Below, in pieces: positions 7,861 to 16,733 of a stretch of DNA of 63,531 nt. The stretch lies in NCBI GenBank assembly GCA_910588865.1, contig CAJUSJ010000013.1, positions 1 through 63,531 of the forward strand, written 5' to 3'. The notes under the pieces are model-generated. The model searched no databases, was not told the origin of the DNA, and saw nothing but the letters and a program-made list of their open reading frames with translations. A program made the translations under genes and the position numbers. Source of the DNA: an uncultured Lachnospiraceae bacterium. GTDB lineage: Bacteria; Bacillota; Clostridia; Lachnospirales; Lachnospiraceae. The number at the start of each line of letters is the position of its first letter. Position 1 is the stretch's first letter.

Positions 7861-9813
7861 ATGGCGTTATATGATTATATGGGAGCGGTAAAGCGGGGCC
7901 GGAGGCAGTATCAGGAATCCATCAATAAAGGGGAATATCCTTATCTGCCGGTGCTGGATAATATCCTGTCCTATACAAAGATCGTTTCGGAAGTGAGCCT
8001 GGGGCTTATGGATATTCCCCTGAGCAAGATCATAGGAACCAAGACCGAGGGCCGCACCAACGCGTTCGCGGGGAATTTTATGCCTCTTTTGCCGGAGCAG
8101 TCGGAGTTTGGGGCAAAGTGGGCTAGCTTATATGACCACCAGATTGACGACGGGATCCAGGACCCCATTGTGGCTTATGAGTTCATGAATCGGTTCTATG
8201 TACAGGAGGGCAACAAGCGGGTCAGTGTCATGAAGTATGTGGGCGCTTACAGCATCGCCGGGTATGTGACCCGCCTGGTGCCCCAGAGGACCGAGGAAAA
8301 GGAAAATAAACTATACTATGAGTTCCTGGATTTTTATCAGGTTTCTTTTAACTGCGATGTGTGGTTCAGCAGGGAGGGAAGCTATAAAAAGCTGTTAAAG
8401 CTTATGGGAAAAGAGCCTGAGGTGGTGTGGTCCGCGGAAGAGAGGGCTTTGTTTAAGTCCGCCTACAGCCGTTTTTCCAAGGCATTTACCCATGTTGGCG
8501 GGGATAAACTGAATCTGACATGCTCCGATGCCTTTCTGATCTATGTGAGGATCTTTGAGTACGACAAGGTCAAAGGGCAGACAGAGCTGGAGATGGCCAA
8601 GGGACTGGATAAGACGTGGAAAGAGATCGAGCTGGCGGCAGGGGGAAACCAGGTGGAGTTGGTGGAGAACCCGGAACAGGTGGAGCTTCCGCCCCACAAG
8701 CCTTCTCTGTTTAACTGGCTGAAGCCCGTGGAGACCATAGAGCCGGAGATGTTAAAGATCGCGTTTATCTACAATAAGACCGCCAAGACATCAGGCTGGT
8801 CCTATGCCCACGAGCTGGGGAGGATGCACCTGGAGCAAATCTATGGCGGAAGACTTAAGACCATGGCCCTAGACAACGCGGGTACGGAGCTGGAGATTGA
8901 GAACGCGGTGGAGCAGGCCGTGGCGGCGGGATGTAACATGATCTTTACTACAGGCCCCCAGATGGCCAATCAGAGTGTCCGTTCGGCTATCCAGCATCCG
9001 GAAGTAAGGTTTTACAATTGTTCCATCAAGATGTCCTATTCATCCATCTATACCTATTATGGAAGGATGTATGAGGCGAAGTTTCTCCTGGGCGCCATCG
9101 CCGCGGCCATGACCAAGTCAGACAGGCTGGGGTATGTGGCGGATTACCCTATCTACGGGACCCTGGCCAATATCAACGCGTTTGCCATGGGAGCCAGGAT
9201 GATCAACCCCTATGTGAAAGTCTGCCTGGAGTGGTCAAGAACCAGGGAATCCAACCCGGCTCTTAAGCTCAAGGAGGCAGGGATCACCTATATTTCCGGC
9301 GAGGAGATGATCACCCCGGACAAGGCCTCCAGGGAGTATGGCCTGTACGTAAAGAGAGAGGATGGGACTCTGGAGAATCTGGCCGCTCCCATCTGGCACT
9401 GGGGAAAATTTTACGAGAGGATCGTGAAATCCGTGTGCCTTGGCGGGGGGGAGCTATCCAGCCTGAAAGGAAAAAAGGCGGTGAACTACTGGTGGGGGAT
9501 GTCGGCGGAGGTGGTGGATGTGATCTACTCCCAGAACCTGCCCCACGGCATCCACAGGCTCATCGACTTTTTGAAAAATTCCATCCGGGCAGGCAGCTTC
9601 CATCCCTTTGACGGCCTGATCTACTCCCAGAACGGAAAGGTCCAGTGTCAGGATGGGGAGGCGCTGACCGCGGAGGAGATCATTTCCATGGATTGGCTCG
9701 CGGAGAATGTGGTGGGAGAGATCCCTGAATTTACCCAGTTGACACAGGAAGCCCAGACTCTGGTGCGTCTCCAGGGAGTGAAGGCGGACGCGGCAGGCGG
9801 AAGAGAGGAATGA
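7861..9813 (+). CDS. Cytoplasmic fusion: ParB/sulfiredoxin-like domain + BMP (BmpA/Med) substrate-binding domain
   Basis: A 650-residue protein with no signal peptide or lipobox. Residues ~38-140 match the ParB/Srx nuclease-like fold: IPLSKI, then GIQDPIVAYEF, then FYVQEGNKRVSVMKYVGA followed by IAGYVTRLVP. Residues ~298-600 match the BMP family of purine nucleoside-binding proteins (LKIAFIYNKTAKTSGWSYAH, NMIFTTGPQMANQ, FLLGAIAAAM, LGYVADYPIYGT). BMP proteins are normally secreted lipoproteins feeding an ABC importer; here the protein should stay inside the cell and no permease is nearby. GGAGG precedes the ATG, and the phosphoesterase gene starts five bases after its stop. A nucleoside-sensing regulator or enzyme is possible; that is inference. 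Confidence 0.82.
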   Translation: MALYDYMGAVKRGRRQYQESINKGEYPYLPVLDNILSYTKIVSEVSLGLMDIPLSKIIGTKTEGRTNAFAGNFMPLLPEQSEFGAKWASLYDHQIDDGIQDPIVAYEFMNRFYVQEGNKRVSVMKYVGAYSIAGYVTRLVPQRTEEKENKLYYEFLDFYQVSFNCDVWFSREGSYKKLLKLMGKEPEVVWSAEERALFKSAYSRFSKAFTHVGGDKLNLTCSDAFLIYVRIFEYDKVKGQTELEMAKGLDKTWKEIELAAGGNQVELVENPEQVELPPHKPSLFNWLKPVETIEPEMLKIAFIYNKTAKTSGWSYAHELGRMHLEQIYGGRLKTMALDNAGTELEIENAVEQAVAAGCNMIFTTGPQMANQSVRSAIQHPEVRFYNCSIKMSYSSIYTYYGRMYEAKFLLGAIAAAMTKSDRLGYVADYPIYGTLANINAFAMGARMINPYVKVCLEWSRTRESNPALKLKEAGITYISGEEMITPDKASREYGLYVKREDGTLENLAAPIWHWGKFYERIVKSVCLGGGELSSLKGKKAVNYWWGMSAEVVDVIYSQNLPHGIHRLIDFLKNSIRAGSFHPFDGLIYSQNGKVQCQDGEALTAEEIISMDWLAENVVGEIPEFTQLTQEAQTLVRLQGVKADAAGGREE

Positions 9814-9817
9814 TCCC

Positions 9818-10420
9818 ATGAAAATTCTGGCTCTTGCTGACCACAAGTCCAAGGCATTGTATGACTATTATGAACCACAGAAGCTGGAGGGGGTTGATCT
9901 CATCCTCTCCTGCGGGGATCTGGACCCGGATTACTTAAGCTTTTTCGCGACCCTGTGTCACGCCCCGGTGCTCTATGTCAGAGGCAACCACGACGACAAA
10001 TATGATATCAAGCCGCCGGAGGGGTGCGTCTGCATTGAGGATGACATCTACACGTTCCGGGGGATTCGGATCATGGGGCTGGGAGGATCCATGGAGTATA
10101 TTCCCGGGGCCTCCAACCAGTATTCTGAAAAGAAGATGAGAACGCGTATCCTGAAAATGACCTGGAAGCTGTGGAGGAACAAGGGATTTGACATCCTGGT
10201 GACCCATGCTCCTGCCTATAAGCTCAATGATATGGAGGACAGGCCTCACCAGGGATTTTCCTGTTTTCGGGAACTCATGGAAAAATACCGGCCAAAGCTG
10301 TTTGTCCACGGCCATGTCCATGCCAACTACGGTACAGCCTTTAAGCGAAAGGACCGCTATGAGGATACCCAGATCATCAACGCGTATGAATACTGTATTT
10401 TTGAATATCCAGAAGGATGA
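9818..10420 (+). CDS. Metallophosphoesterase (calcineurin-like)
   Basis: A 200-residue soluble phosphoesterase. It shows the family blocks CGDLD (~residues 32-36), RGNHDD (~55-60), LVTHAPAY (~127) and HGHVHANYG (~164). The first block, usually D-x-H, reads LADHKS, so the canonical histidine position is not conserved; this may shift metal binding. It is probably translated together with the ParB-BMP gene before it (gap of four bases) and the L,D-transpeptidase after it (four-base ATGA overlap). Substrate unknown; a YfcE-like phosphodiesterase is the nearest general comparison. Confidence 0.88.
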   Translation: MKILALADHKSKALYDYYEPQKLEGVDLILSCGDLDPDYLSFFATLCHAPVLYVRGNHDDKYDIKPPEGCVCIEDDIYTFRGIRIMGLGGSMEYIPGASNQYSEKKMRTRILKMTWKLWRNKGFDILVTHAPAYKLNDMEDRPHQGFSCFRELMEKYRPKLFVHGHVHANYGTAFKRKDRYEDTQIINAYEYCIFEYPEG

Positions 10421-12450
10421 GAGAGGATATGAGTTTTGTTGAAGGAGAAAGAGGCGTTGTGAAAGAGAAACAAAAAGCCAGAAGCAGGAAAAAGAAGCCC
10501 TTTCCCGTAAAAACCGTTGCCGCCGCGGGCGCGGCGATCGCGGCCGCCGCGGGGCTGGGAGCGGGGTATTACATACAGCAGGGAAGACAGTACGAGACCG
10601 TATTTTTTCCCAGCACAGTGATTAACGGGGTGGATGCGGGCGGAAGGACTGTGGAGGAGATGGAAAATCTGATCCTCTCAGGAGTTGACGGCTATGTATT
10701 GACTCTGGTAAAAAGAGGGGGAGAGACAGAAGAGATCACGAGAGAAGACATTGGCCTTCACTCGGAGTTTGACGGGAGCCTGGAGCAATATCTGGAGGCA
10801 CAGGATCCTATGGATTGGTGGAACCACAGGAACCAGAAGACAGAATACCAGATTGAAACCATGATTCTCTATGATGAGGAGCTTTTGGAGGAAAAGATCA
10901 GCAGCTTGTCCATGTTTGACAAGGCGGCACTTAAGGAACCCGAAGACGCTTACCTGTCAGGCTACATACCAGGAGAGGGCTTTCAAGTCCTGGATGGGGA
11001 TCCGGGAAATGTGCTGGACAAAGAGATGGTGTCAAAGGCCATAGAGGAGGCGGTGAAAAACTTAAAGACAGAGCTGGTGCTGGAGGATCTGGATGCCTAC
11101 AAGAAGCCCGCGGTCACCAAGGAGGATCCCGCTCTTAATGATCTGGCAGACCGTCTGAACAAGTATGCCAACATGGTTGTCACTTATAATTTTGGTGAAA
11201 AGCAGGAGGTTCTGGACGGACAGACCATAGTGGACTGGCTCAGTCTGGATGAACAGGGCCAGGTGGCTGTGAGCAAAGAGGGGGTGGCTTCCTATGTAAA
11301 GGACCTGGCGGCAAATTACAACACCGCTTATCAGAAAAAGATGTTAAAGACCTCTTACGGGGATATGGTGGAGATCACAAAAGGCTTTTATGGCTGGAGG
11401 ATCAACCAGGACCAGGAGACAGACGAGCTGTATGACATACTTCTCTCAGGAGTAAGCCAGTCCAGGGAGCCTGTATATAGTCAGACAGCTGCCAGCCACG
11501 GGGAAAATGACTATGGGGACACCTACGTGGAGATCAACCTGACAGCCCAGCATCTGTTTTTTTACAAAGACGGGGAGCTGGTGGTGGAGTCAGATTTTGT
11601 GTCAGGAAATGAGAGAAGGGGAGACAGCACTCCTTCCGGGGCTTATCCTCTCACCTACAAGCAGAAAGGGGCTGTGCTGCGGGGAGCGACTTATGCCACA
11701 CCTGTAACCTATTGGATGCCCTTTAACGGAAACATAGGCATGCATGACGCTACCTGGAGAGGGAGCTTTGGGGGAACGATCTACAAGACCAACGGATCTC
11801 ATGGGTGTATTAATCTGCCCTATGGAGCGGCAAAGACGATTTTTGAGAACATTGAGAAGGGGATGCCTGTGCTGTGCTATCACATGCCGGGAAGCGAAAG
11901 CGGAACCAGCTCTTCTCCCAGGAATCAAGCTCCCGCTCCGCAGCCCCCGGCCCCAGCGCCGGTTCCGGAGGTGATCCCGGAGACAGAGTCAGCGCCGCAA
12001 GAAGGGGAGAGTCAGGAGGAGACCCAGTCTCCGCCTGCTGAGACTGGAGCGGAGCAGCCGGAGGGCGGCCAGGAGCCTGCCGGTCCCGGCCAGCAGCCTG
12101 TGGGCCCGGGGGTTACTGGTCCCGGCCAGCCCGGTGGGAGCCAGAATCCGGCAGGCCCGGGAGAGTCCGGCGGGAGTCAGGGTCCGGCAGGTCCCGGCGA
12201 ATCCGGTGAGAGTCAGAATCCGGCAGGCCCGGGAGAGTCCGGCGGAAGCCAGGGCCCTGCGGGGCCGGGAGAGTCCGGCGGGAGCCAGGGTCCGGCAGGT
12301 CCCGGAGCATCCGAGGGCCCCGGAGAGACGGCTGGAGGTCAGAGCCCGGCAGGTCCCGGAGAGGCGGGAGGAAACCAGGGGCCGGCGGATCCCGGTCAGT
12401 CAGAAGGAGGCCAGGCCCCGGCAGGTCCTGAAGGTCCGGGGCAGGCGTGA
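10417..12450 (+). CDS. L,D-transpeptidase (YkuD) with Gly/Pro-rich repeat tail
   Basis: A 677-residue cell-wall enzyme that would make 3-3 peptidoglycan cross-links. Order: basic cytoplasmic start, one membrane helix (~residues 30-52), a peptidoglycan-binding-like region (~65-340), the YkuD domain (~365-490) with the catalytic motif SHGCINL (His462, Cys464), then ~180 residues rich in Gly, Pro, Ser and Glu made of short repeats. ATG 10417 overlaps the previous stop (ATGA); ATG 10429 is an alternative. The tail is external and may span or bind the wall. Type II topology with a C-terminal extension past YkuD is less usual. Confidence 0.9.
   Translation: MREDMSFVEGERGVVKEKQKARSRKKKPFPVKTVAAAGAAIAAAAGLGAGYYIQQGRQYETVFFPSTVINGVDAGGRTVEEMENLILSGVDGYVLTLVKRGGETEEITREDIGLHSEFDGSLEQYLEAQDPMDWWNHRNQKTEYQIETMILYDEELLEEKISSLSMFDKAALKEPEDAYLSGYIPGEGFQVLDGDPGNVLDKEMVSKAIEEAVKNLKTELVLEDLDAYKKPAVTKEDPALNDLADRLNKYANMVVTYNFGEKQEVLDGQTIVDWLSLDEQGQVAVSKEGVASYVKDLAANYNTAYQKKMLKTSYGDMVEITKGFYGWRINQDQETDELYDILLSGVSQSREPVYSQTAASHGENDYGDTYVEINLTAQHLFFYKDGELVVESDFVSGNERRGDSTPSGAYPLTYKQKGAVLRGATYATPVTYWMPFNGNIGMHDATWRGSFGGTIYKTNGSHGCINLPYGAAKTIFENIEKGMPVLCYHMPGSESGTSSSPRNQAPAPQPPAPAPVPEVIPETESAPQEGESQEETQSPPAETGAEQPEGGQEPAGPGQQPVGPGVTGPGQPGGSQNPAGPGESGGSQGPAGPGESGESQNPAGPGESGGSQGPAGPGESGGSQGPAGPGASEGPGETAGGQSPAGPGEAGGNQGPADPGQSEGGQAPAGPEGPGQA
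12064..12440 (+). repeat. In-frame tandem repeat encoding GPGESGGSQGPA-like units
   Basis: About ten imperfect units of roughly 36 bases, encoding variants of GPGESGGSQGPA, form the C-terminal tail of the L,D-transpeptidase. The unit is collagen-like in Gly/Pro content but not a strict G-x-y series. Units 12150-12300 are the most alike, suggesting recent expansion. Confidence 0.85.
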
Positions 12451-12488
12451 GGCTAAAGGGCGGAGACAAAAATCAGAGACAGGCAGGT

Positions 12489-12526
12489 CAGGTTACGTTT
12501 ACATGTCCCTGGTGAACAGTAACCTG
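12489..12526. terminator. Hairpin between convergent genes
   Basis: CAGGTTAC pairs with GTAACCTG, with an inner GTTTAC/GTGAAC pairing. It sits between the converging L,D-transpeptidase and spoIVB genes, but there is no clear T-run, so its use as a terminator is uncertain. Confidence 0.4.
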
Positions 12527-12555
12527 ATCAATCGGTCCCGGGGACCCTCTGGGCC

Positions 12556-13830
12556 TTAGTGAGTCAGCATGTTCTCGATAAAGATTCCGTACCCTTTGGT
12601 GGAATCCTGGATAAATACATGGGTTACAGCTCCCACCAGCTTTCCATTCTGGATGATAGGCGAGCCGCTCATCCCCTGGACGATCCCACCGGTGAGGGCC
12701 AGGAGCTCCGGGTCTGTAACCTGTATCACCAGGCTCTTATTCTGGTGGGAGGTGGAGTAGTCAACCTTGAGGATCTCGATCTGATAGTCCCGAATTTCCC
12801 CGGAAATACCGCTTCTGATGGTTGCCGGCCCTTTTTTCACGTCCTGTCTGTAACCTATTTCGATAGGTTGCAGGTTCATAGCCTGGCGGAGCCGCTGGCT
12901 GGCGGTGCCGAAGATCCCTACCTCGGAGTTGGTGTCGATCTCTCCGAGAAGGGAGCCGGGGCCATAGTAGATGACACCGGACATAACGCCAGGGTTGCCC
13001 ACGCGCCCTTTCTCGATTCCTACGATCTCCGTGTCAAAGAGGGTGCCATTGGAGATCCGCACCACTTCCCCGGTGTCGCTGTCGCTGATGCCATGGCCCA
13101 GGGCACCGAACTTGCCGTTTAGGTCCAGGTAAGTCAGGGTGCCGATGCCCTGGGTATCGCTGCGCACCCAGATGCCCAGCTTCTGGCTTCCGTCCTGACA
13201 GATAACAGGGCGGAGGGATACATCCAGAAGCTCTTCATTTCTCCGGATGGTAAGGACCGCTTCCTGTCCTTCCAGGTGGTCCACAGCCTCTGCCAGCTCC
13301 TCCTTGGTCTCTAGAGGCTGTCCGTTGATGGATTCGATGTAATCGCCGGACCGCAGGATTCCGGCGGCAGGTTCCGAGGGGAGCCCATCCAGGCCGGTGA
13401 TTTCGCCGGTACCAATGACCATGACTCCATGGGATTTTAAGTAGATCCCCACAGGGGCACCGCAGGGGATAGCGTACTGGGAGGTAACCACATCCACCTG
13501 GATCTCCTTGAACCGGATCAGGCCAAACAGCTCCAGAGCCAGTTTATAGCTTCCCTTGGATTTGCCGTACAGGCTGTACTGCCTGTTCTGAGTGATGGTG
13601 ATCTGTCCCTTCGGGATATCAGACTTATTGCCGAGTACCACCTCTTCGCTTTCACTGAGCAAAGTGGCGTGGAAGGGCAGAGAAAACTGGACGATCTCTT
13701 CCTGATTCTGTACGATATTGATGCGGTCAGGAATCACAAGCTTCATGTAATAATATGAAAATCCCGTAACAGAAGTCACTCCGGCCAGAAAGGTCCAGAG
13801 GAGAAATCCGCGGAATCTGTGCTTTTTCAA
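12556..13830 (-). CDS. spoIVB: SpoIVB peptidase (S55 family), sporulation signalling protease
   Basis: A serine peptidase secreted from the forespore that triggers sigma-K activation in the mother cell. The 424-residue protein has an N-terminal membrane helix, a PDZ domain (GDYIESINGQPL), and the S55 catalytic blocks with the histidine in GALGHGISD and the serine in VQGMSGSPIIQNGKLVGAVTH. The start is taken as TTG 13830 (LKKHRFRGF): AGGAGGTG lies seven bases before it, whereas an ATG 18 bases upstream would place the ribosome site inside the gene. It is transcribed away from spo0A, unlike the usual collinear order. Confidence 0.93.
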   Translation of the reverse strand: MKKHRFRGFLLWTFLAGVTSVTGFSYYYMKLVIPDRINIVQNQEEIVQFSLPFHATLLSESEEVVLGNKSDIPKGQITITQNRQYSLYGKSKGSYKLALELFGLIRFKEIQVDVVTSQYAIPCGAPVGIYLKSHGVMVIGTGEITGLDGLPSEPAAGILRSGDYIESINGQPLETKEELAEAVDHLEGQEAVLTIRRNEELLDVSLRPVICQDGSQKLGIWVRSDTQGIGTLTYLDLNGKFGALGHGISDSDTGEVVRISNGTLFDTEIVGIEKGRVGNPGVMSGVIYYGPGSLLGEIDTNSEVGIFGTASQRLRQAMNLQPIEIGYRQDVKKGPATIRSGISGEIRDYQIEILKVDYSTSHQNKSLVIQVTDPELLALTGGIVQGMSGSPIIQNGKLVGAVTHVFIQDSTKGYGIFIENMLTH

Positions 13831-13861
13831 TACAATACACCTCCTCAAATGATCATAGGCT

Positions 13862-13890
13862 TAGTATGTGCCAAGAAACAAAAAACACTC
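13862..13890 (-). promoter_or_regulatory. Possible forespore sigma-G/F-type promoter for spoIVB
   Basis: Reading leftward, GAGTG, 17 bases, then CATACTA, resembling the sigma-G pattern (G-x-A-T-R, spacer, CATxxTA) with one mismatch at -35. It lies 32 bases before the TTG start. In Bacillus spoIVB is read by sigma-F and sigma-G. Confidence 0.4.
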
Positions 13891-13961
13891 TGTTATTTTT
13901 TAGTTGTTACTATTTTCTTGATATGTAAAATTCAAATCGCGGGAAAAATGGGGTATAGGAT

Positions 13962-14213
13962 ATGGGATACAAGAATTTCTGGATTTTATTGCTGCTTTTG
14001 CTCTCAGGTGTGGTATTGGGAGGGTTTGTAGGTGATCTGGCTCAGACGGTTCCCTGGCTGTCGTGGCTGGGCTTTGGACAGTCCTTTGGCCTGGATTCCC
14101 CTCTCATCATCAACCTGGGAGTCCTTGTGGTCACATTTGGGCTCACCATCCGGATCACCATGGCCGGGATTCTGGGTGTAGTGCTGGCTCTGGTCATATA
14201 CCGCATGATATAG
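13962..14213 (+). CDS. Small membrane protein, DUF4321 family
   Basis: An 83-residue protein with two or three hydrophobic segments (WILLLLLLSGVVLGGFVGDL, IINLGVLVVTFGL and a final one ending VLALVIYRMI). The pattern of a glycine-rich first helix, a short loop with PWL...GFG, and LGxxxxTFGLTI fits DUF4321, a family common in Clostridia whose function is not known. It lies between divergent spoIVB and spo0A. A weak promoter (TTGTTA, 16 bases, TAAAAT) is visible at 13904-13931. Confidence 0.75.
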   Translation: MGYKNFWILLLLLLSGVVLGGFVGDLAQTVPWLSWLGFGQSFGLDSPLIINLGVLVVTFGLTIRITMAGILGVVLALVIYRMI

Positions 14214-14217
14214 TATG

Positions 14218-14224
14218 TGTCGAA
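14218..14224 (+). promoter_or_regulatory. 0A box (Spo0A binding site) upstream of spo0A
   Basis: A perfect TGTCGAA, the core Spo0A recognition sequence, lies 78 bases before the spo0A start. It suggests autoregulation, as known for spo0A in other spore formers. A short CTTGC/GCAAG inverted repeat follows. Confidence 0.6.
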
Positions 14225-14302
14225 ACTTGCGATAGAATCCCATTGCAAGCGGAGAAATCCAAAGACTATAATACATCTTACCAGCAAAAAGGAGGACAGG
14301 AA

Positions 14303-15112
14303 ATGACAGCATTAAACGTTGCAATCGCGGAGGATAACCCGAAAACCCTGGAATTACTGAATGATATGTTGAAAAATGAAGAGGGAATCAACATAGTGGG
14401 CAATGCGGAGACCGGAGAAGACGCTTACAAGATGATCTTGAATTCCGAACCGGACATCGTGCTTTTGGATGTGGTTATGCCGGGGATGGACGGAGTGGAG
14501 GTTATGGAAAAGGTAAAGACAGAGGGGGATTTCAAGAAGAAGCCCAGTTTTATCATGGTGTCAGCGGCAGGCAGCGAGAATGTGACAGAAGACTCTTTCC
14601 GAATGGGGGCCAACTATTTTATCATGAAGCCTTTCGAGAAAGACAGCGTTATCGAGAAGATACGCCGTGTGGCCAGCTACCGCGCCAAACCCAGGATGGA
14701 GGATCCGGAAGATCCCAGAAAGGTTAAGCCCTATGGGGATTTGGAGGAATACAGGGGAAGGAATCTGGAAAAGGATGTCACCCAGATCCTCCACGAGATC
14801 GGGGTGCCTGCCCATATCAAAGGGTATCAGTATTTAAGGGATGCCATCACCGCTTCTGTGGAGGATCAGGACATGCTGTCATCTGTGACCAAGGTTCTCT
14901 ACCCAAACATCGCCAAGAAGCACCAGACCACGCCCAGCCGTGTGGAGCGGGCTATCCGCCACGCGATTGAGGTGGCCTGGAACAGGGGGAAGATGGAGAC
15001 CATCAACGAGATCTTCGGATACACGGTCAGCAACGGCAAGGGTAAGCCCACCAATTCGGAGTTTATAGCCCTGCTGTCGGACAAGATCCGTCTGGATTAC
15101 AAGCGCCGCTGA
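14303..15112 (+). CDS. spo0A: Sporulation master regulator Spo0A
   Basis: Response regulator that commits the cell to sporulation when phosphorylated. The 269-residue protein has a receiver domain with the acidic pair E10-D11, phosphoacceptor D56 (DIVLLDVVMPGMDG) and a conserved lysine (FIMKPFEKD), then the Spo0A C-terminal DNA-binding domain with HQTTPSRVERAIRHAIEVAW and a close GYTVSNGKGKPTNSEFIALL. Start ATG 14303 has AAGGAGGACAGG before it; the open frame extends upstream but without family similarity. A 0A box lies upstream. Confidence 0.97.
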   Translation: MTALNVAIAEDNPKTLELLNDMLKNEEGINIVGNAETGEDAYKMILNSEPDIVLLDVVMPGMDGVEVMEKVKTEGDFKKKPSFIMVSAAGSENVTEDSFRMGANYFIMKPFEKDSVIEKIRRVASYRAKPRMEDPEDPRKVKPYGDLEEYRGRNLEKDVTQILHEIGVPAHIKGYQYLRDAITASVEDQDMLSSVTKVLYPNIAKKHQTTPSRVERAIRHAIEVAWNRGKMETINEIFGYTVSNGKGKPTNSEFIALLSDKIRLDYKRR

Positions 15113-15182
15113 TGTTTACATAGTTAAAAGGGGATAAATGGGGGGCCTCCCATGTGCAGAATGCACAATAAATAGGAAAAAT

Positions 15183-15230
15183 GATTATTCTACTTCCTAA
15201 AACTTGAAAAATGTTGTATACTGTTCCTAT
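15183..15230 (+). promoter_or_regulatory. glgA promoter module (shared with the sugar-binding protein gene at 48.8 kb)
   Basis: GATTATTC (15183-15190), TTCCTA (15194-15199), 17 bases, then TATACT (15217-15222) continuing GTTCCTAT. TTCCTA/TATACT is the best -35/-10 pair; TTGAAA inside the spacer is only seven bases from -10. The block is nearly the same as 48767-48813. Confidence 0.65.
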
Positions 15231-15268
15231 TAGGGGTTTATATTTTTGCTCCAGAGGAGGTTTTTCAG

Positions 15269-16714
15269 ATGAAGAAGATATTATTTGTAGCTTCAGAGGC
15301 AGTGCCGTTTATCAAGACAGGGGGACTTGCGGATGTAGTGGGGTCTTTGCCAAAGTGTTGCGATAAAACGTACTATGATGTGAGGGTGATGATTCCCAAG
15401 TATCTCTGCATTAAGCAGGAATGGCGGGACAAGATGAACTATGTAAACCATTTCTATATGGACTATATGGGACAGAGCCGATATGTGGGAATCCTGCAGT
15501 ATGAGTATGAGGGGATTACGTACTACTTTATTGACAACGAAGGGTATTTCAGCGGGCCGAAGCCATACGGAGACTGGCTGTATGATTTGGAGAAGTTTTC
15601 CTTCTTCTGCAACGCGGCGCTTTCCGCCCTTCCGGTTATCGGATTTCAGCCGGATCTGATCCACTGCCATGACTGGCAGACAGGTTTGATCCCGGTTTAT
15701 TTAAAAGACCGTTTCCATGACGGCGAGTTTTTCCGGAATATCAAGTCCGTATTTACCATCCACAACTTAAAGTTCCAGGGTGTGTGGGATGTGAAGACCA
15801 TACAGCGTTTTTCACAGCTTTCCGATTACTACTTTGCTCCGGACAAGCTGGAGGCCTACAAAGACGGCAATTTATTGAAGGGCGGTGTTGTCTACGCGGA
15901 CGCGGTGACCACTGTCAGCAACACCTACGCGGATGAGATCAAGATGCCGTTCTACGGCGAGGGCCTGGACGGACTTATGAGAGCCCGGTCAAACAGTCTG
16001 AGAGGCATTGTCAACGGTATTGACTATGAGGAGTTTAACCCGGCAACGGACTCCATGATCCCGCAGCCTTACGACGCGAAGAATTTCCGCAAGGAGAAAG
16101 TAAAGAACAAACTGGCGCTCCAGAGAGAGCTGGGTCTGGAGGAGAACAAGGACAAGATGATGATCGGCGTGGTGTCCAGACTTACGGACCAGAAGGGCTT
16201 TGACCTGATTCAGTATGTGATGGAAGATTTATGTAGCGACGACATCCAGCTGGTAGTTCTCGGAACCGGCGAGGAGCGTTATGAGAACATGTTCCGCCAT
16301 TATGACTGGAAGTACCACGGCAAGGTGTCCGCTCAGATCTACTACTCTGAGCCCATGTCCCACAAGATCTACGCGGCAGCGGACGCGTTTTTGATGCCAT
16401 CCCTGTTTGAGCCCTGCGGCTTGAGCCAGCTCATGGCCCTGCGCTACGGCACTCTTCCGATTGTAAGGGAAACAGGCGGACTAAAAGATACCGTGGAGCC
16501 ATATAATGAGTATGAGGGAACCGGAACCGGATTTACCTTTACCAATTACAATGCCCATGAGATGTTAAACTCTGTCCGGTACGCGGAGCAGGTGTATTAC
16601 GACAAAAAGCGGGAGTGGAACAAGCTGGTTGACAGAGCCATGGCCAAGGATTACTCCTGGCATGCCTCCGCGTTAAAGTACCAGGAGCTTTATGACTGGC
16701 TGATCGGATATTAA
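15269..16714 (+). CDS. glgA: Glycogen synthase (ADP-glucose), GlgA
   Basis: Extends alpha-1,4-glucan from ADP-glucose (GT5 family). The 481-residue length is normal. The N-terminal substrate loop KTGGLADVVGSLP (~residues 17-29), the HCHDWQTGL block (~131) and the C-terminal catalytic EPCGLSQLMALRYGT (~386-400) are all present. Start ATG follows GAGGAGG. The rest of the glycogen operon is not nearby. Glycogen synthesis is linked to sporulation in some clostridia, which is of interest given the neighbouring spo0A. Transcription is probably from the module at 15183-15230. Confidence 0.96.
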   Translation: MKKILFVASEAVPFIKTGGLADVVGSLPKCCDKTYYDVRVMIPKYLCIKQEWRDKMNYVNHFYMDYMGQSRYVGILQYEYEGITYYFIDNEGYFSGPKPYGDWLYDLEKFSFFCNAALSALPVIGFQPDLIHCHDWQTGLIPVYLKDRFHDGEFFRNIKSVFTIHNLKFQGVWDVKTIQRFSQLSDYYFAPDKLEAYKDGNLLKGGVVYADAVTTVSNTYADEIKMPFYGEGLDGLMRARSNSLRGIVNGIDYEEFNPATDSMIPQPYDAKNFRKEKVKNKLALQRELGLEENKDKMMIGVVSRLTDQKGFDLIQYVMEDLCSDDIQLVVLGTGEERYENMFRHYDWKYHGKVSAQIYYSEPMSHKIYAAADAFLMPSLFEPCGLSQLMALRYGTLPIVRETGGLKDTVEPYNEYEGTGTGFTFTNYNAHEMLNSVRYAEQVYYDKKREWNKLVDRAMAKDYSWHASALKYQELYDWLIGY

Positions 16715-16733
16715 ATATAAGGAATAAAGAGAT

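Noticed and set aside
12064..12440. Regular repeats that could suggest a CRISPR array
   Set aside because: Units are coding, contiguous and without unique spacers.
12113..12559. Long open frames on both strands over the Gly/Pro repeat
   Set aside because: They are by-products of the in-frame 36-base repeat in the L,D-transpeptidase gene; no ribosome site or family similarity.
15204..15222. TTGAAA/TATACT as the glgA promoter pair
   Set aside because: The two boxes are only seven bases apart; TTCCTA at 17 bases fits and is conserved in the module at 48.8 kb.
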